Shown here piece after piece: positions 12,711 through 33,396 of a stretch of 62,295 nucleotides of DNA. The translations under genes and the position numbers were made by a program. The stretch covers positions 49,344-111,638 of the forward strand of contig NW_003151793.1 in assembly GCF_000003605.2 (NCBI RefSeq). Reading direction: 5' to 3'. Positions within the stretch are counted from its first letter, which is position 1. Every line of letters starts with the position of its first letter. This DNA is from Saccoglossus kowalevskii. Lineage: Eukaryota; Hemichordata; Enteropneusta; Harrimaniidae. The notes below the pieces were generated by a model. That model was given only the letters and a program-made list of their open reading frames with translations. It was not told the DNA's origin and ran no database searches.

Positions 12711-12718
12711 TGACGTCA
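12711..12718 (+). promoter_or_regulatory. Consensus cAMP-response element (TGACGTCA) just upstream of the LARGE-like start
   Basis: A perfect palindromic CRE 57 bases before the preferred ATG at 12775. Another copy lies at 13567 just inside intron 2, and one near the promoter of the UST-like gene at 36848. CRE is the known binding site of CREB/ATF factors; use of this one is inferred from position. Confidence 0.4.
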
Positions 12719-12774
12719 GCATATACGTGTTGGTTCAGTGGTTTGTCGCAGTCGGCTCTGTGCTTTCCATCACG

Positions 12775-22084
<9,310 letters not shown>

Positions 22085-23030
22085 GACGACGATGGAGTGC
22101 GCACATCTGTCTTCCAGTACTGTGTTCATATTCTCGCGAGAGCTGCGACTACATGTGATGAACATATATATGACTCATTGACATTTAAAACAGACGCACA
22201 TTTGAATTTGTAATAATTCCGATTTATACTTGTTTCTGCTACAGATGTCAGATCATTTAACCTAAATTACGATTTCCACTACCGCGTTTGCGGTGCTTGT
22301 AATATTTGTCTGCCCATGCCCTTAGATATCCGTGCACTGATAAATCAAAGTAGTCTTCTACACGACCACGTGTCTACGTATTTTTTAAAGAAAGAAACAA
22401 AAAGAGAACAGAATTAATTGTTCTTTTTGACATTTTGTAACTGTACTCTACTTTGATTTTATTTGAATTTGAATATTTTACCATAATAGCTAATATTAGC
22501 CAGCTGTCATGCAAGCTGTGTGCACTAGATCTATCAAAACACGGTGCCTCCAATACGTGTTTATGTTTCTTGTATAATGATAATGCTTTTCTTATTCTGA
22601 AGATAACATGATTATTAGTAATACCGGTATATATTTCGTATATCGACTCTCTTAGTTTGAACACAGCATTTTCTTAATGTAAATGTTTTATTTGACAATG
22701 ATAAGCTATTTTCCCCCTTTTTTGCTGGTGTTGTGCGACCTTACACACAACCCTAGTTTAGATGAGTTGACGATGGTGTGATAAATCGGAATCTGCCACG
22801 TGACAATATTTATTTTAGGAGCGTTCGAGTGATGGGGACAAATCAGCCAACTTTAAAAAAAAAACAGAATTTTATAATGTAATGGTGTGGTGTGGTGTAC
22901 ACGTTCAACGGGGCTCATAATATGGTCTGTAGATGACACTATCATGAACTATTAACATACGTCAAACATAAATGTATAATGTCAAAGTAAATATTTGAAA
23001 TACTTGAAATAAAGAAAATTTTATCCAAAT
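22085..23030 (+). other. 3'UTR of the LARGE-like gene
   Basis: No coding signal after the TAA at 22082-22084. The poly(A) signal AATAAA at 23008-23013 is followed by T-rich sequence, giving a 3'UTR of about 0.95 kb. Confidence 0.6.
23008..23013 (+). terminator. Poly(A) signal AATAAA, LARGE-like gene
   Basis: AATAAA in GAAATAAAG, followed within 35 bases by GTGTTTTTTAG, a GT/T-rich element typical of cleavage sites. Confidence 0.55.
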
Positions 23031-24224
23031 TTGACTCAGTGTTTTTTAGTAGTAAAGTGGTTTGTATTCTGTAGTATTATTTGTATAGCTTCCACACTAA
23101 GTCAGAATTATTTGTATATCATGAGACCGAAGACGAAGTATTTCGTCAAACGTCTTCATTTGTATAGTTATCCAAACTAAATCCCATATGATGTACGGGT
23201 TATAGATATTGACTCCCAATGCTAACCTCATGATTCGAACTATTCCAATAGCCGAGAAAGAGCTATCATTCACCTCTAAAATTCCAAACCTTGACACTTT
23301 GCCAAGCTCTAAGTTTAAAAGCGATTAACACCAAAACAGTATGTGAATTACTAATCTGCATAATACACCAACTGGAATTGTGATTGTTAATTGTATGCAT
23401 ATGAAAAAAACCGCGGTGATATAAAATCTACTGAAATCCAGTGTAGAGATACAAAAATAAACAAGGTGCAATACTTTTTAACTTGACACCTTACGTAGTT
23501 ATGAAATGATCGAAATCAACAGTATGGACATTAAATTTTATGCTGTAAATCGTTAATAAAAATCGAGTTGTAAAGTGTGGGAATCGGGACTAGGTTTGAT
23601 ACCTATAGGTCATCAAAACTAGTTTGCATATTTGCTGTACATTTCCTGAACACTAAATTTGAAGTTGGTGTCGTTTATGGGAGCGTAACTTCTGTAGCAG
23701 GGCATTGCTTCATATATACTGTCAGTCAAATATATGTACAAGGCTCTCTGATTGGCCTGACTGTTAGTTGTTAGGACTGGGGAGCCAATCGGGCACATTC
23801 TTGTAAGTAGTAGCTTCGCTTTTAGTTTGCGTTGTTACTGCTCCATGCAATACTTTCCGTGTGTCGTGCCTTATCCACTCCAACCATATTTGGAGATCTC
23901 TACTACGCTGTACCAAAGGCACAGTTTTAACTAGTGTGAATTTCAACTTTAAGCTGTCGTAGTAATATAAATTAATCGTTTATCTTGAAATTAAAATTTT
24001 AATTAAATCAAGCAATAATTGTCAATATAATAATCACTTATTCGTCGCGATCTTATCTTTCAATAGAAATTCAACATAGTTCTGCATGATCATACATACT
24101 TACGTAATACGAAGTGCAACGACGTCATGTGTGGGGACGTGGTTATTTTGTTACAATTAACATGCAGCCAATCAAATACTTTCACACCGACCTCTTTGGT
24201 ATTACCTGGTCCTTAATAGTGTCT
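23031..24224. other. Intergenic, no gene recognised
   Basis: Includes about 23120-23345, whose reverse complement resembles 7980-8150 (shared core near GAGCTTGSCRARGT). Remaining ORFs are short and featureless. Confidence 0.5.
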
Positions 24225-24306
24225 GCTGTGATGGACGAGTGGTTACGGCGTTGGACTCGAAATCCAATAGCGTCTCCCCACACAGGTTCGAACCCTGTTC
24301 GCAGCG
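24225..24306 (+). pseudogene. tRNA-Ser(CGA) pseudogene (near-full-length)
   Basis: 82 bases aligned along the whole tRNA-Ser(CGA) with anticodon loop CTCGAAA and box B intact and a TTTTT stop. The D stem reads GAC against GGC (mispaired), box A is TGGACGAGTGG, and the variable arm GGGG/CCCC has become AGCG/CCCC. The acceptor stem still pairs, with one G-T. Most likely a recently decayed gene; residual function cannot be excluded. Confidence 0.75.
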
Positions 24307-24625
24307 ATATTTTTACTAAATAAATAATAACACAATTTGTGGGGACAATATTACGATTCGTTGTCTGCCCAGAGGATGTTGATCATGACCATAATATTGA
24401 AGTCAATGCGAAGTTACTTACACGATTCCCGGCTATTGTACCTATTTATTAAACCTAGCAAATAGACCAATCAGCTATATGCTTCCACCCTCAAATAATA
24501 TCATCACAAGTCTACATATGTATGCAAGCTACTAATAACTGGCAAAACTATATTTATGAATCTTGAAAAGTTGTAAAACTATTGTGCAACACAAAAATGT
24601 AAGACCTGTTCACATATTGCTGTCA

Positions 24626-24701
24626 GCTGAAATAGCCGAGTGGTTAAAGCGATGACATACAATTTGATCTTCCTGCACAGGATCGAATTCTGATCACAGC
24701 G
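24626..24701 (+). pseudogene. tRNA-Ser pseudogene (strongly decayed)
   Basis: GCTGAAATAGCCGAGTGGTT and the 3' half (CACAGGATCGAATTC..., CACAGCG) are clearly derived from the same tRNA-Ser. The anticodon arm is destroyed, the variable arm is reduced, and no T-run follows. It shares the preceding TGCTGTCA with the intact gene at 17296, which suggests copying together with 5' flank. Confidence 0.8.
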
Positions 24702-26435
24702 TCTACCAATTTAGTTAATTTAAAATCATCCAAGAGCTTTGTGGCAACTTACTGTTTGTACATTGGTTAAATGATTGATACCGCGAACAGCCTATCAGTG
24801 ACAAGGATGCAGCTGCGAATTCTTTCATTATTAAGTGGCAAGGCATGATGTAACTGTGCATAATTTCTCACAGCAAACCTAAAAGCAGCTGGTCTGAAAA
24901 TGTCAATGATTTGTTGAAATGATGAAGCTGGAAATTACTAAATAGTTTGATGTTTTGCTAGAGTAGTGTTCTTTTGTCAACAATAAACTAAACCATATGA
25001 TTCTAGGAGCACCATCAACACCTAGTATCGTTTTCAATGACGAAACACGGTAATATGCATATTAGCTGCCATGTTACGGTTCTTACCATGGTGATTATAT
25101 TTCCCAAAGATCGACAACATTTTTAGCACCTCTATAAATTGTCTTTCACCAGACTTTGAGGTAAATTTGAAATTCCGATCACACATTGCAAAACGTACTT
25201 TTGAAAAACAAAAAGTGCAGACTCCTTGGGAATTTAATAGGGCCCAAAATGATAGTAAGCCAGTAAAAATATTTTTGAGAAATCAATGTACAATTACAAA
25301 TAGTACGAATTATAGAGAGCACTGAGTAATTTAATGTGATGTAACAAGTGTGCACATTACTAATCTACATGTAGACGAATCGAAACTGTGGTTATAACTA
25401 ATATTCATATGAAAAATGCATACTAATTTGCATTTGGCAAAAACGTGTTGCTGGTTACAGATCTACATAGAACAGAAGACCAAGTGTGGAGTTACAGAAA
25501 AGAACACGCAGCTAGAACAATGGATCATATGAGTATATGTAGAACATTAGAATAAATTGTCTTTAATTGTATGTATGATGTCGAAATGCATGTATTTGAC
25601 GTCGTTTTTCAACACGAGAAAAAAATCAATTCTAATGTGAACAAAATTGTCGCCGTGTCTCTCTATCGTTACAACTACTGCCGCATATTCATAGAAGCCC
25701 CCAGGAATAACGTTATTATCAGCGCATATATCAACCATATCGCTAATGCTAACACAAAGTGTTTTTTATACTAATACGTTCCTGGTCAACAAATTGCATT
25801 TTTACTAAAACATGCTTGAAGCAAAATTGATCGCCTTTCTGTATATTTAGAGCATTGAAATAAAAAATATAGTTCATGCTATAGAAACAATTACATTCCG
25901 TTTCAGACACTTCCTGTCCCCCGAAATGCCTGTTTCATTTGCACACCCAGAAAATAAAGAATGGCTCCATTCTATATTGAAAACCTTATATGAATCATAT
26001 TTCAATGCAGAGAAAGCATGGGCACCAAAAAGTGAGATAAAATGTCAAATTTACAATTACAATTATTATTATTTAAAGTTTTATAGTAATGCCACGACCA
26101 AATGCACTCCAGCAGCATATGTCAGGGTATTAGTCCCTCAGCAGGACTGTGGTCAGGGCGTTCACTTTCACAACGTAATCAAAAATGTAAATAAACGAAC
26201 ACTGAGTTACTTGTGTTGTAATTGCTCAATATGCAAATTAATAATTTGTATTGCATCCAAACATTTATTAGCGACGTTGTTTTGTGACGTGGCAAGAAGT
26301 CAAGTAATAATTCAATGTGACACTGAATCCGGCCATTGTTACTCCTGTAGCAAATTTAAAAGTGAAATACTGTAATTATTGCAACCCAGAATATTTCGAA
26401 CGAAAAGTAAATCCATTGGCAATTAGCTTTCATCA
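24702..26435 (+). other. Intergenic with one orphan open frame
   Basis: Nothing recognised except the open frame near 25905-26375, described separately. A further short open segment at 25457-25530 follows an ACAG but has no supporting context. Confidence 0.4.
25905..26375 (+). CDS. Unrecognised open reading frame, possibly an orphan exon
   Basis: Open for more than 150 codons in AT-rich DNA. The ATG at 25926 starts MPVSFAHPENKEWLHS..., and the frame continues upstream to a CCGTTTCAG acceptor-like site at about 25905, which suggests the first part (to about 26030) was once a spliced exon with the helical-looking sequence LHSILKTLYESYFNAEKAW. The second half is low-complexity (YNYNYYYLKFY) and Cys-rich. 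I recognise no family and found no partner exons nearby, so it may be a stray fragment or chance. Confidence 0.25.
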   Translation, partial: RHFLSPEMPVSFAHPENKEWLHSILKTLYESYFNAEKAWAPKSEIKCQIYNYNYYYLKFYSNATTKCTPAAYVRVLVPQQDCGQGVHFHNVIKNVNKRTLSYLCCNCSICKLIICIASKHLLATLFCDVARSQVIIQCDTESGHCYSCSKFKSEIL

Positions 26436-26517
26436 GCTGTGATGGCCGAGTGGTTAAGGCGTTGGACTCGAAATCCAATGGGGTCTCCCCGCACAGGTTC
26501 GAACCCTGTTCGCAGCG
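26436..26517 (+). tRNA. tRNA-Ser (anticodon CGA)
   Basis: 82 bases, identical to the copy at 17296 except for GCTGTGA in place of GCTGCGA in the acceptor strand (a G-U pair). D, anticodon, variable and T arms are intact, box A and box B are canonical, and a run of seven T follows at about 26522. A functional gene is likely. Confidence 0.95.
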
Positions 26518-29288
26518 TCAGCTTTTTTTATCACAATTTGGACACTGTAACTATAGTAACGTATATTTTTTGGTCAATCAATTTGAAAAATAATATATCA
26601 GAAGGTATTAATACAATTAAAAATAATCTATAAAAATAATGAGCAGAATCTTCCGGATTAACATATACAGGTTCTATTTAATTTAGTCCTAAACTAGCTG
26701 AAAAACTAGAACATAGGTGGTATAAAGCCAATTTGTATTAGTTATTGGATTGGAGAAAGAGGTAGTTGATCTGAATGAATACTACCACAAGGTTAACCTT
26801 GAAGTGAGTAGGATTCTCGGCACAAATGATGTGAAAAAGATACAGATAAAACATCATGCTACAGAAAATCTTCCCTCATAAACAGCAAACGAAATAGACA
26901 TAACTCAACAGGTGTAAAAACAACGGAAAGCGCAATCTTGACGACGTATTAATATGTAAAGGATAACGCACGAGTGGCGTGCACTCGTTCACATATTTGA
27001 CCGCGATGAGGGCAAAGGCCCGAGTGGTGGTCATTATGTGATTAATGCACGATACGAGTGCATTATATGACTTACGTGATCAACACCTGGTGTTTGCACT
27101 TGTCAATCACATTCAACTAACTGTGTTGGTATACATTCGTACACGTGTACCGGGTTTTGTTTTCCCATAATGTGCATAAGTGTACATATTGAATATATCG
27201 CAGGTGGTCGACGTTGTAACCGACTACTACGACTACAAATTTCTAGTAGACCAAAGCAAGGTATTTAAAGTTTACATAGCGGGTGGGCAATATCTAAATA
27301 ATGCCCGCACGTATTATCTAGAGAATGTCTAGCACCTAAACAATCGCAAAGACTGACCCACAAAAACAACAACAAAGATAACATGAAGTGTTGTTTTATA
27401 TGCAAACTCCACCTTGACGGTCTCTATTTGGCAAAAATGCGGATATTTGTGATGAAGTGCGGAACTTGAATATAATACTATAATTATAAACAAGGAAACC
27501 GACGTCAACATGGTTATATTATGTCATTGATTTGTTTTATCTCTAATTTTGTTTGTTTTTAACAATTTTTACATTTTTAAAATGACCCTCCACAACGACA
27601 GTTAAACAATTAAATGTAAATCTGAAATATAACCTTCCCAAATGCCACTTTGAAACTGCTTTTAACCCAATGTCAGTCCTTAACCTTAATTAACTGATTG
27701 ACACCTCTATGCGTATTTCTTTTTATTCAACTGCTAAAGATCATTATTATTATTCATTTATTTATTTTTATTTTGTTCATAGGCAGATATTACAGACTTT
27801 CTAAAAAAAGTTACGTTTTATGAAAAAAGCTATACAATATTTTATGAAACTAAATGGCTTCCATCATAATTTAAACAACATGCGGCTAGTGTAGACACAG
27901 CTTAAAGCTTAGGGCAGTTTTGCTGAAGTCTTTAAAAATCTTTAGTGTAAGGTAAAGTTACGTAAACAACCCCTGAAAATTAATTGATCATACTATGGAA
28001 GACAATTAACGAGTTAACACCAACATTAAAGACACAATCAGATACTACTAGATCATGACATCATATTTTCGTCATCCAAGTAATATATATCAAAACAATA
28101 ATAATAATAATAATATTGCTAACACCCAGTTTATAAATTTTTACCATATAATCGCCCTGTCTGGCGTATCTCTTAATCAACTAAAATTAGCTAAATTCAT
28201 CCCATTTTCAAAAACAATTACCCTGAAATTACAGACTAATTTGAATATTTCTGTGTTAAATGGAAATGTTCAACAATGAAAAAAAATATTATTCAAGGAG
28301 CCAATTAGCCAATCAAAAAGTGTTCAAGGTTCTACGTGTAATGAGGAGTTCGTATGCAAGGAATTTCTTCATGCAAATACCATTTTGTTTACGCGGAATT
28401 GGCTCAATGACACCCTCAGCGTATTGTTTGGCTGTGAAAGTTTGGTAATTTTCCCCGATGTGTAGTAATCTGAAAAACCCGTTTTTCCATTTTTCTCTTT
28501 TTATGGTTTCGAACCTTATTCAAGATAACGGCCTCTATATAGCCCTGAATATCCGTAAAGTAATCGCATTTATTTTATTACACTTGTACGCAAGTTGAGT
28601 GCATGTCTGTATGTGGTAACACACTGTTTTTTTATTGCGGCATACTAACCTATAAACTACTAGACTCATACGTCATATACAAACTGAAGTATGAATATGG
28701 AATTGCACTGGTAATTCAAACTTTATGTTAAAATTAAATCCTGATATATGTAACAGCTGCTAAACTTTTGATCACGGCTTGTGGAGTCGGTCTATTTATC
28801 AAAAATTATGTTTCTGATTTCTCACTATCGAAACCACGTCACACTGGTCGATTTAAATGTAAAACGGGGAAATGAGTCTGATTGAAGTTTCCTAGCAGCA
28901 AAATACATTCAAATTCAGTTCCGAAGTTTCATCAATTATTATTTGCACGTATTCTACTAGTTTGCGTATTAGTATACATATACCCGTACAATGTACCCAT
29001 TTCCTATTATGCCCAACTCCTTAAAATTGTGGACAATCCTGTCCAGATGTATTTTATTTGCGTTCATATGTGCATTGCTATCCCATAATACTACGATCGT
29101 GATTTGACATGTAACACATACATAAGCAAAGTAAATTAACAATGTTGTCTTAAACAATAGATTTATTACAAGTCGGTGAAATTTTTTTCAATTGCTGATC
29201 GATGTGCATATGCGCCAATAATTGCTTGGCGGTATATGTGTCTTGGTCAAGCAATATTTCCATCTGACATGCCAGCAGACATTGTACT

Positions 29289-29486
29289 CTATTGTGCTAT
29301 AAAAATCGTAATTATTGCAAACAGTGATATTAGTAAAGACATAGAGCCTCGAACCAAAATTGTGCAGATTGTGGCAATCGAGAACAAATGTCGTGGTACT
29401 ATCAATTTAACTCCGAATATCAGCCCCGTGTGAACACTTGTAATGTAGTTTTCAATGGCCATGAGTGTAAACTCAAGCCGCGACAC
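29289..29486 (-). pseudogene. Possible relic of a rhodopsin-type GPCR (TM3-TM4 region)
   Basis: Read on the minus strand, EFTLMAIENYI followed by SVH, then VPRH and a hydrophobic stretch with LLISLFAIITIF, resembles the end of TM3 (family pattern LTLMAIERYI), loop 2 (xxHP...PRR) and TM4 of class A receptors. Upstream, a TTAVVW-like piece lies in another frame and stops interrupt both sides. No other receptor segments were found. The match is short and could be chance. Confidence 0.25.
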
Positions 29487-30371
29487 TAATCAGAACCATT
29501 CCAAACCACAGCTGTTGTAGCTTTCGCTACACGTTTACAATTATTACCCATTGTACACGATGCGATTATACACAACATATATTTGTGTAGTGCACCCCAC
29601 ATAAGTCCTGATACCGCGTCCACATGAGCCCCACTGTCCCGCGAACCACGTAAATTAAACGACCTGATATTACTTACAGCGCATTGCTTATTTCAAAGCT
29701 TACATACATTTGAAATAATTTTTTTTAAAATTAGTGCGTTTTGCATATTTGTCATTATTTTCAACTTTCTGTCACTACGCATCGACGAGATTTCAAGGCA
29801 ACACAGTCACCGTAAAACGTGCGTTCGAATTATTTTCCTTGCGGATTTTATGAACCTCCAACAAATGAAATATGTGTATCAAATGCAGCAATAACAAACT
29901 AATATATGAGTAAGCAATTATATATTTAAATTTATGTAAATTATGTATCTGAACATAGAGAAGAGATTGCCACTTAATTACAAAATTATTTGAATTAATA
30001 AACACTACATATTATATATTTACATTTGACCATGCCACGTTTTATCTTATTTAATTATTTGTTGATTTATCCGTTCGGTTACGCTGTCATCTTTATAGTA
30101 ACTGTATCATAGGTATGATTGCCTAAGGTCATATACTGGAATAAATATATTATTAATATTATTATTGTAAATGTTAACAATATTGGGCGGCGGCGCGCCA
30201 CTACTGAGTGTGTTAATCAATATTTAGAAAACGTTTGAACAGAATCTTAGTTCTTCCTTTCTGATAAAAAGATTAACCCAATTTGAATCGAATGACAAAT
30301 CGAATGAAATGTGTAATTCTGACTAGAAGTTTAGCATTGCCAGGATTAAGCACACGTTCACCCGACGTTGT

Positions 30372-30406
30372 TGACTGGCTGACTGACTGACTGACTGACT
30401 GACTGG
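30372..30406. repeat. (CTGA)n microsatellite, about 6 units
   Basis: TGACTGGCTGACTGACTGAC and on to GACTGGC; simple tandem tetranucleotide. Confidence 0.85.
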
Positions 30407-30519
30407 CTTTACACTAACTTGCATTCATTCACGTCAAATTACTGGTTATCAGTAATTAAAGTTGTAATTGGGAAGTGTTCATTGGGTGATTACTCGTTAT
30501 CGTATGATACATACACATA

Positions 30520-30695
30520 AAATACTAATTTTTGATATTTTCGCTATTGAAAAAAAATATACAGCAAATATAACTTTTTTCCTGTAATTTGCATCCAACC
30601 CACCAGAAATCAGTGAAAATAAATTCCATAAAAAACATCGAAAATATCCCTTTAGTGAAAATTATTTCCAGCTAAAACAAAGTATTTTACAGTAA
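30520..30695. mobile_element. MITE-like element, family 1, copy 3 (left end degraded)
   Basis: The right end is well kept (CAAAGTATTTTACAGTAA), as are internal blocks: TTTTCGCTATT, ATATAACTTTTTTCCTGTAA and CAGTGAAAATAAATTCCA, in the same order as in the copy at 5809-6022. The left terminal repeat is barely recognisable. Confidence 0.65.
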
Positions 30696-32388
30696 TCAGT
30701 GCTGTGTCATGGAAGTACGTTGCCCCTGATTAAGGTGCGTTAATGACAGTTGTCATCTTTAGGAGTCTGCTGCCAACAATTAGATCAATATTATCTATCA
30801 TATGTTGCATCGGTATTAGAATAAAACAATTCACTTGAACTGCGGTGATGATCAACATGATCGATTTCAATTTTAAGTAGAAAAATACTGGTAATTGATA
30901 AGTGTACCTATCGCATTTAAACCCGGACATTAGTGTCAGATAGTGTTTCGCTCTGTCGATATTAAAACAGATGAGAAATTGGTCGGTGTTTCAGCAATTA
31001 CTTGGGATTCTAATGGAAGTGAATCAGTAACAAGTGAGGGCGCAATAATATATAAATATGAAACTCGGTATTTAATGTTCGGAGTACATCTGTACATTTT
31101 CTTTTTAGAATTGAATTCAGGGGATATCAGTTTTCCATTTTATATACACGTCACATACAATCATAGGCTTGAGATTACCATACACGTCATCAGCACTGAG
31201 TTTATTCATCAATTTATAGTACACAATTCACACATACGTCACATACGACATGAACAGCCTGTTACATTTTAATCAACCCATGTCATCCAGAATGTGGATT
31301 AATTTCTCTATCCTACTAAATTTACATTTTACTAGTCGATTGCATTTTGGTCTTCTAAATTGTCACAATATTAATTTTTAAGAAAACAAATTACATGTAA
31401 CGAATGATTTCCAGCCACAATTCTGGTGCGACAGTATTTATATTTTTCTTGTAAAAAGTTACTGAACAGTTATAGAGAGTTTTTCGTTATTTAATTTTAT
31501 TTTATTAAGCCATGGTTCTTGTAAATATAACTTTGACCCAACACCGCTACATAGTCAATAACACATACTTAAGTAGTTTTCAGCAGGTAACGTAAATCGT
31601 CAAAGACTCAACGAATCTACTTATTTAGCTTATGAAAGACACGAGTGATTCCTTGAAGACGTCTGGTGACGGCATCGCTCATGCAAAATATATTTGACAT
31701 GTAAAATTATCGGAAAAATTAGGTTTCCTTGAAAAAAACATTAGTGTAGCATCTCAAATTATTAGTAAAGTTTGATATCTTTATTTTGATATTTGTTTTC
31801 TAATGTAAAAATGCTCACCCCTAAAATACGCTTATAAAGCTTAAAAATAAACCCAATTTCGAATTATAACAATAAGAAAATGAACATGCAATGGCTCACG
31901 CCACTTGTAATGTTTGTTGATATAAAATAAACAAACAATTATACAGAGTAAAGCCTGCTTAATCAACTTCGCTTACTCATTTTTTTACAAATAGGCTAAA
32001 TAATAAAAACTCGTATTTTTTTTAATTGTTTTTCGTGCCGGTTTGCCAAAAATAAGAATAGCGAATCACAATTTTAGATAATTAAAAAGTGATCTAAATT
32101 TGGCTAGATATACCCCCGGAGTTCCTTGCAGGGTAACTGAGCGCCTTTGTTTGAACTGGTAGCCGCTGGTGCATACATATGCAAGTGACATCAGTGAAAC
32201 CATGGATACATCATGAATGACCTTTGGTAGTCAGTTTGGTATTATAACGTATAGGGAATAAATACAGTGTTTCAGTCTTCTAGTGAGAATAATGTTAATA
32301 TTACAATTTTAAGTTATAAGAAGATGGACCAAAGGACGTGGATTGGTGACAGATCCGGGAAATATTATTATAGTAATTCATTTTTTTT

Positions 32389-33396
32389 TTACATTGGGTG
32401 TTCTGGGATACCTAACTGCTGTTTGATCAATAGCATGCGTGCTTTCACGAATTCATAGAATTCTACTTCTAAAGCCATGCGCTCACGTTGAATTTTTAAG
32501 ACTTCTTCTGATGGCTCTATCTTGGATTTGGACTTAAACTGGTCTCGGATTGTACTGAGGGTAATCTTATATGATTCTAGCGCCCCTTCAAAAAACTGGG
32601 GAAGGAGGCGTTCTAAAACTACAAGGGTGGAGTTAAAGTCCTCGGTTATACCGACGAACAGGAATTTTTCGACTACGTTTCGCTTGGCTTGCTCTACGGC
32701 CCATCGACTGGCAGTACGGCATTCGTCGTCTTGTCCACAGAAGTAGGGTACAACTCGGAAAGTGTTCTGCGTACTACATTCAAATTTGTCTTGTAATACA
32801 CACTGGTCGAAAGTTTGGTTAAAATCTTCAGCTGCTCCGGTCCATTCTGGTACAGAGAAGGAGTCGCCGAATCGCGTGTAGTAGTAGAAGGAGACAAGTC
32901 TACTGACAGGGTCTCTGGTCAAGTTGATCCAGGTTGGAGGCTTAGATGCATGGCGCTCAAAATCCACGTAGTCCAAGTGACGGTCGTAGATGAATGGAGG
33001 GGTTATAACTTCTATTTCTTTGGTGAATATCTTCTGGCCTGTCTCGTTGAGGAAGACTTTCACGAATACCGGACTTCTTGCGCGCTCAAACTTGTTTTTC
33101 TGCGACAGCTTCATAATGACGTTTAGGAGACTTCGACTACCTACTTTGCTCACTCTGTTGAAAATGACTCGAGACTCGTTCCAGGCTGCAGTTGGGTCGA
33201 GCGGTAACCCCATGTCAGGAGTCAGGGGTGAGTCACCTGTGAATCGCAAACTGGTATCGAGTAATCCAGAAGAGTAGAGCGGTGAAATGTGGTTGGATGT
33301 GAGTTTGAAGACTACGGCAAAGAAGAGAACTGTTCCCAGCATAAGAACTAGTCTGGCCGGTGAGATAAAAATACGCCCTATTCGTATCATCAGCAT
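32389..33396 (-). CDS. Uronyl 2-O-sulfotransferase-like protein A (335 residues)
   Basis: Predicted Golgi type II sulfotransferase that moves sulfate from PAPS to C2 of a uronic acid in chondroitin/dermatan-type chains. Order: cytosolic tail 1-15, signal anchor about 16-33, short stem, sulfotransferase domain about 75-330. The PAPS 5'-phosphosulfate loop is FNRVSK84VGSRS (UST has KCGSR). The catalytic-base region IYDRH140LDYVDF keeps the His. The 3'-phosphate loop is R161DPVSRLVS169FYYYTRFGD. C-terminal hallmarks are CVLQDKFEC, PYFCG...CR, WAVEQAKRNV, VGI.EDFN and the EFYEFVK helix. N-x-S/T sites at 73, 117, 158, 193 and 255. Coding region in one exon, start ATG at 33396 with a second ATG two codons later. 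Family assignment is very secure; substrate specificity is inferred. Confidence 0.93.
   Translation of the reverse strand: MLMIRIGRIFISPARLVLMLGTVLFFAVVFKLTSNHISPLYSSGLLDTSLRFTGDSPLTPDMGLPLDPTAAWNESRVIFNRVSKVGSRSLLNVIMKLSQKNKFERARSPVFVKVFLNETGQKIFTKEIEVITPPFIYDRHLDYVDFERHASKPPTWINLTRDPVSRLVSFYYYTRFGDSFSVPEWTGAAEDFNQTFDQCVLQDKFECSTQNTFRVVPYFCGQDDECRTASRWAVEQAKRNVVEKFLFVGITEDFNSTLVVLERLLPQFFEGALESYKITLSTIRDQFKSKSKIEPSEEVLKIQRERMALEVEFYEFVKARMLLIKQQLGIPEHPM

Larger units (their letters stand above)
26518..32388. other. Gene-poor interval
   Basis: No complete gene seen. Contents: a diverged repeat at about 28340-28575 resembling 41275-41410, a possible GPCR relic (29289-29486, -), a GACT microsatellite (30372-30406), a truncated family-1 MITE (about 30520-30695) and an unrecognised 109-codon ORF (30943-31272, +). 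Confidence 0.5.

Noticed and set aside
12697-12774. Upstream in-frame ATG of the LARGE-like gene
   Set aside because: Weak start context (T at -3) and it would add a second hydrophobic segment; the ATG at 12775 has A at -3 and G at +4. Not excluded.
24114-24323. 69-codon ORF over the second tRNA-Ser copy, and the similar one at 26439
   Set aside because: Both translate tRNA sequence (WLRRWTRNP...), not protein genes.
32522-33277. Plus-strand ORFs at 32522-32746, 32815-33126 and 32990-33277
   Set aside because: They lie antisense to UST-like gene A and lack any motif.
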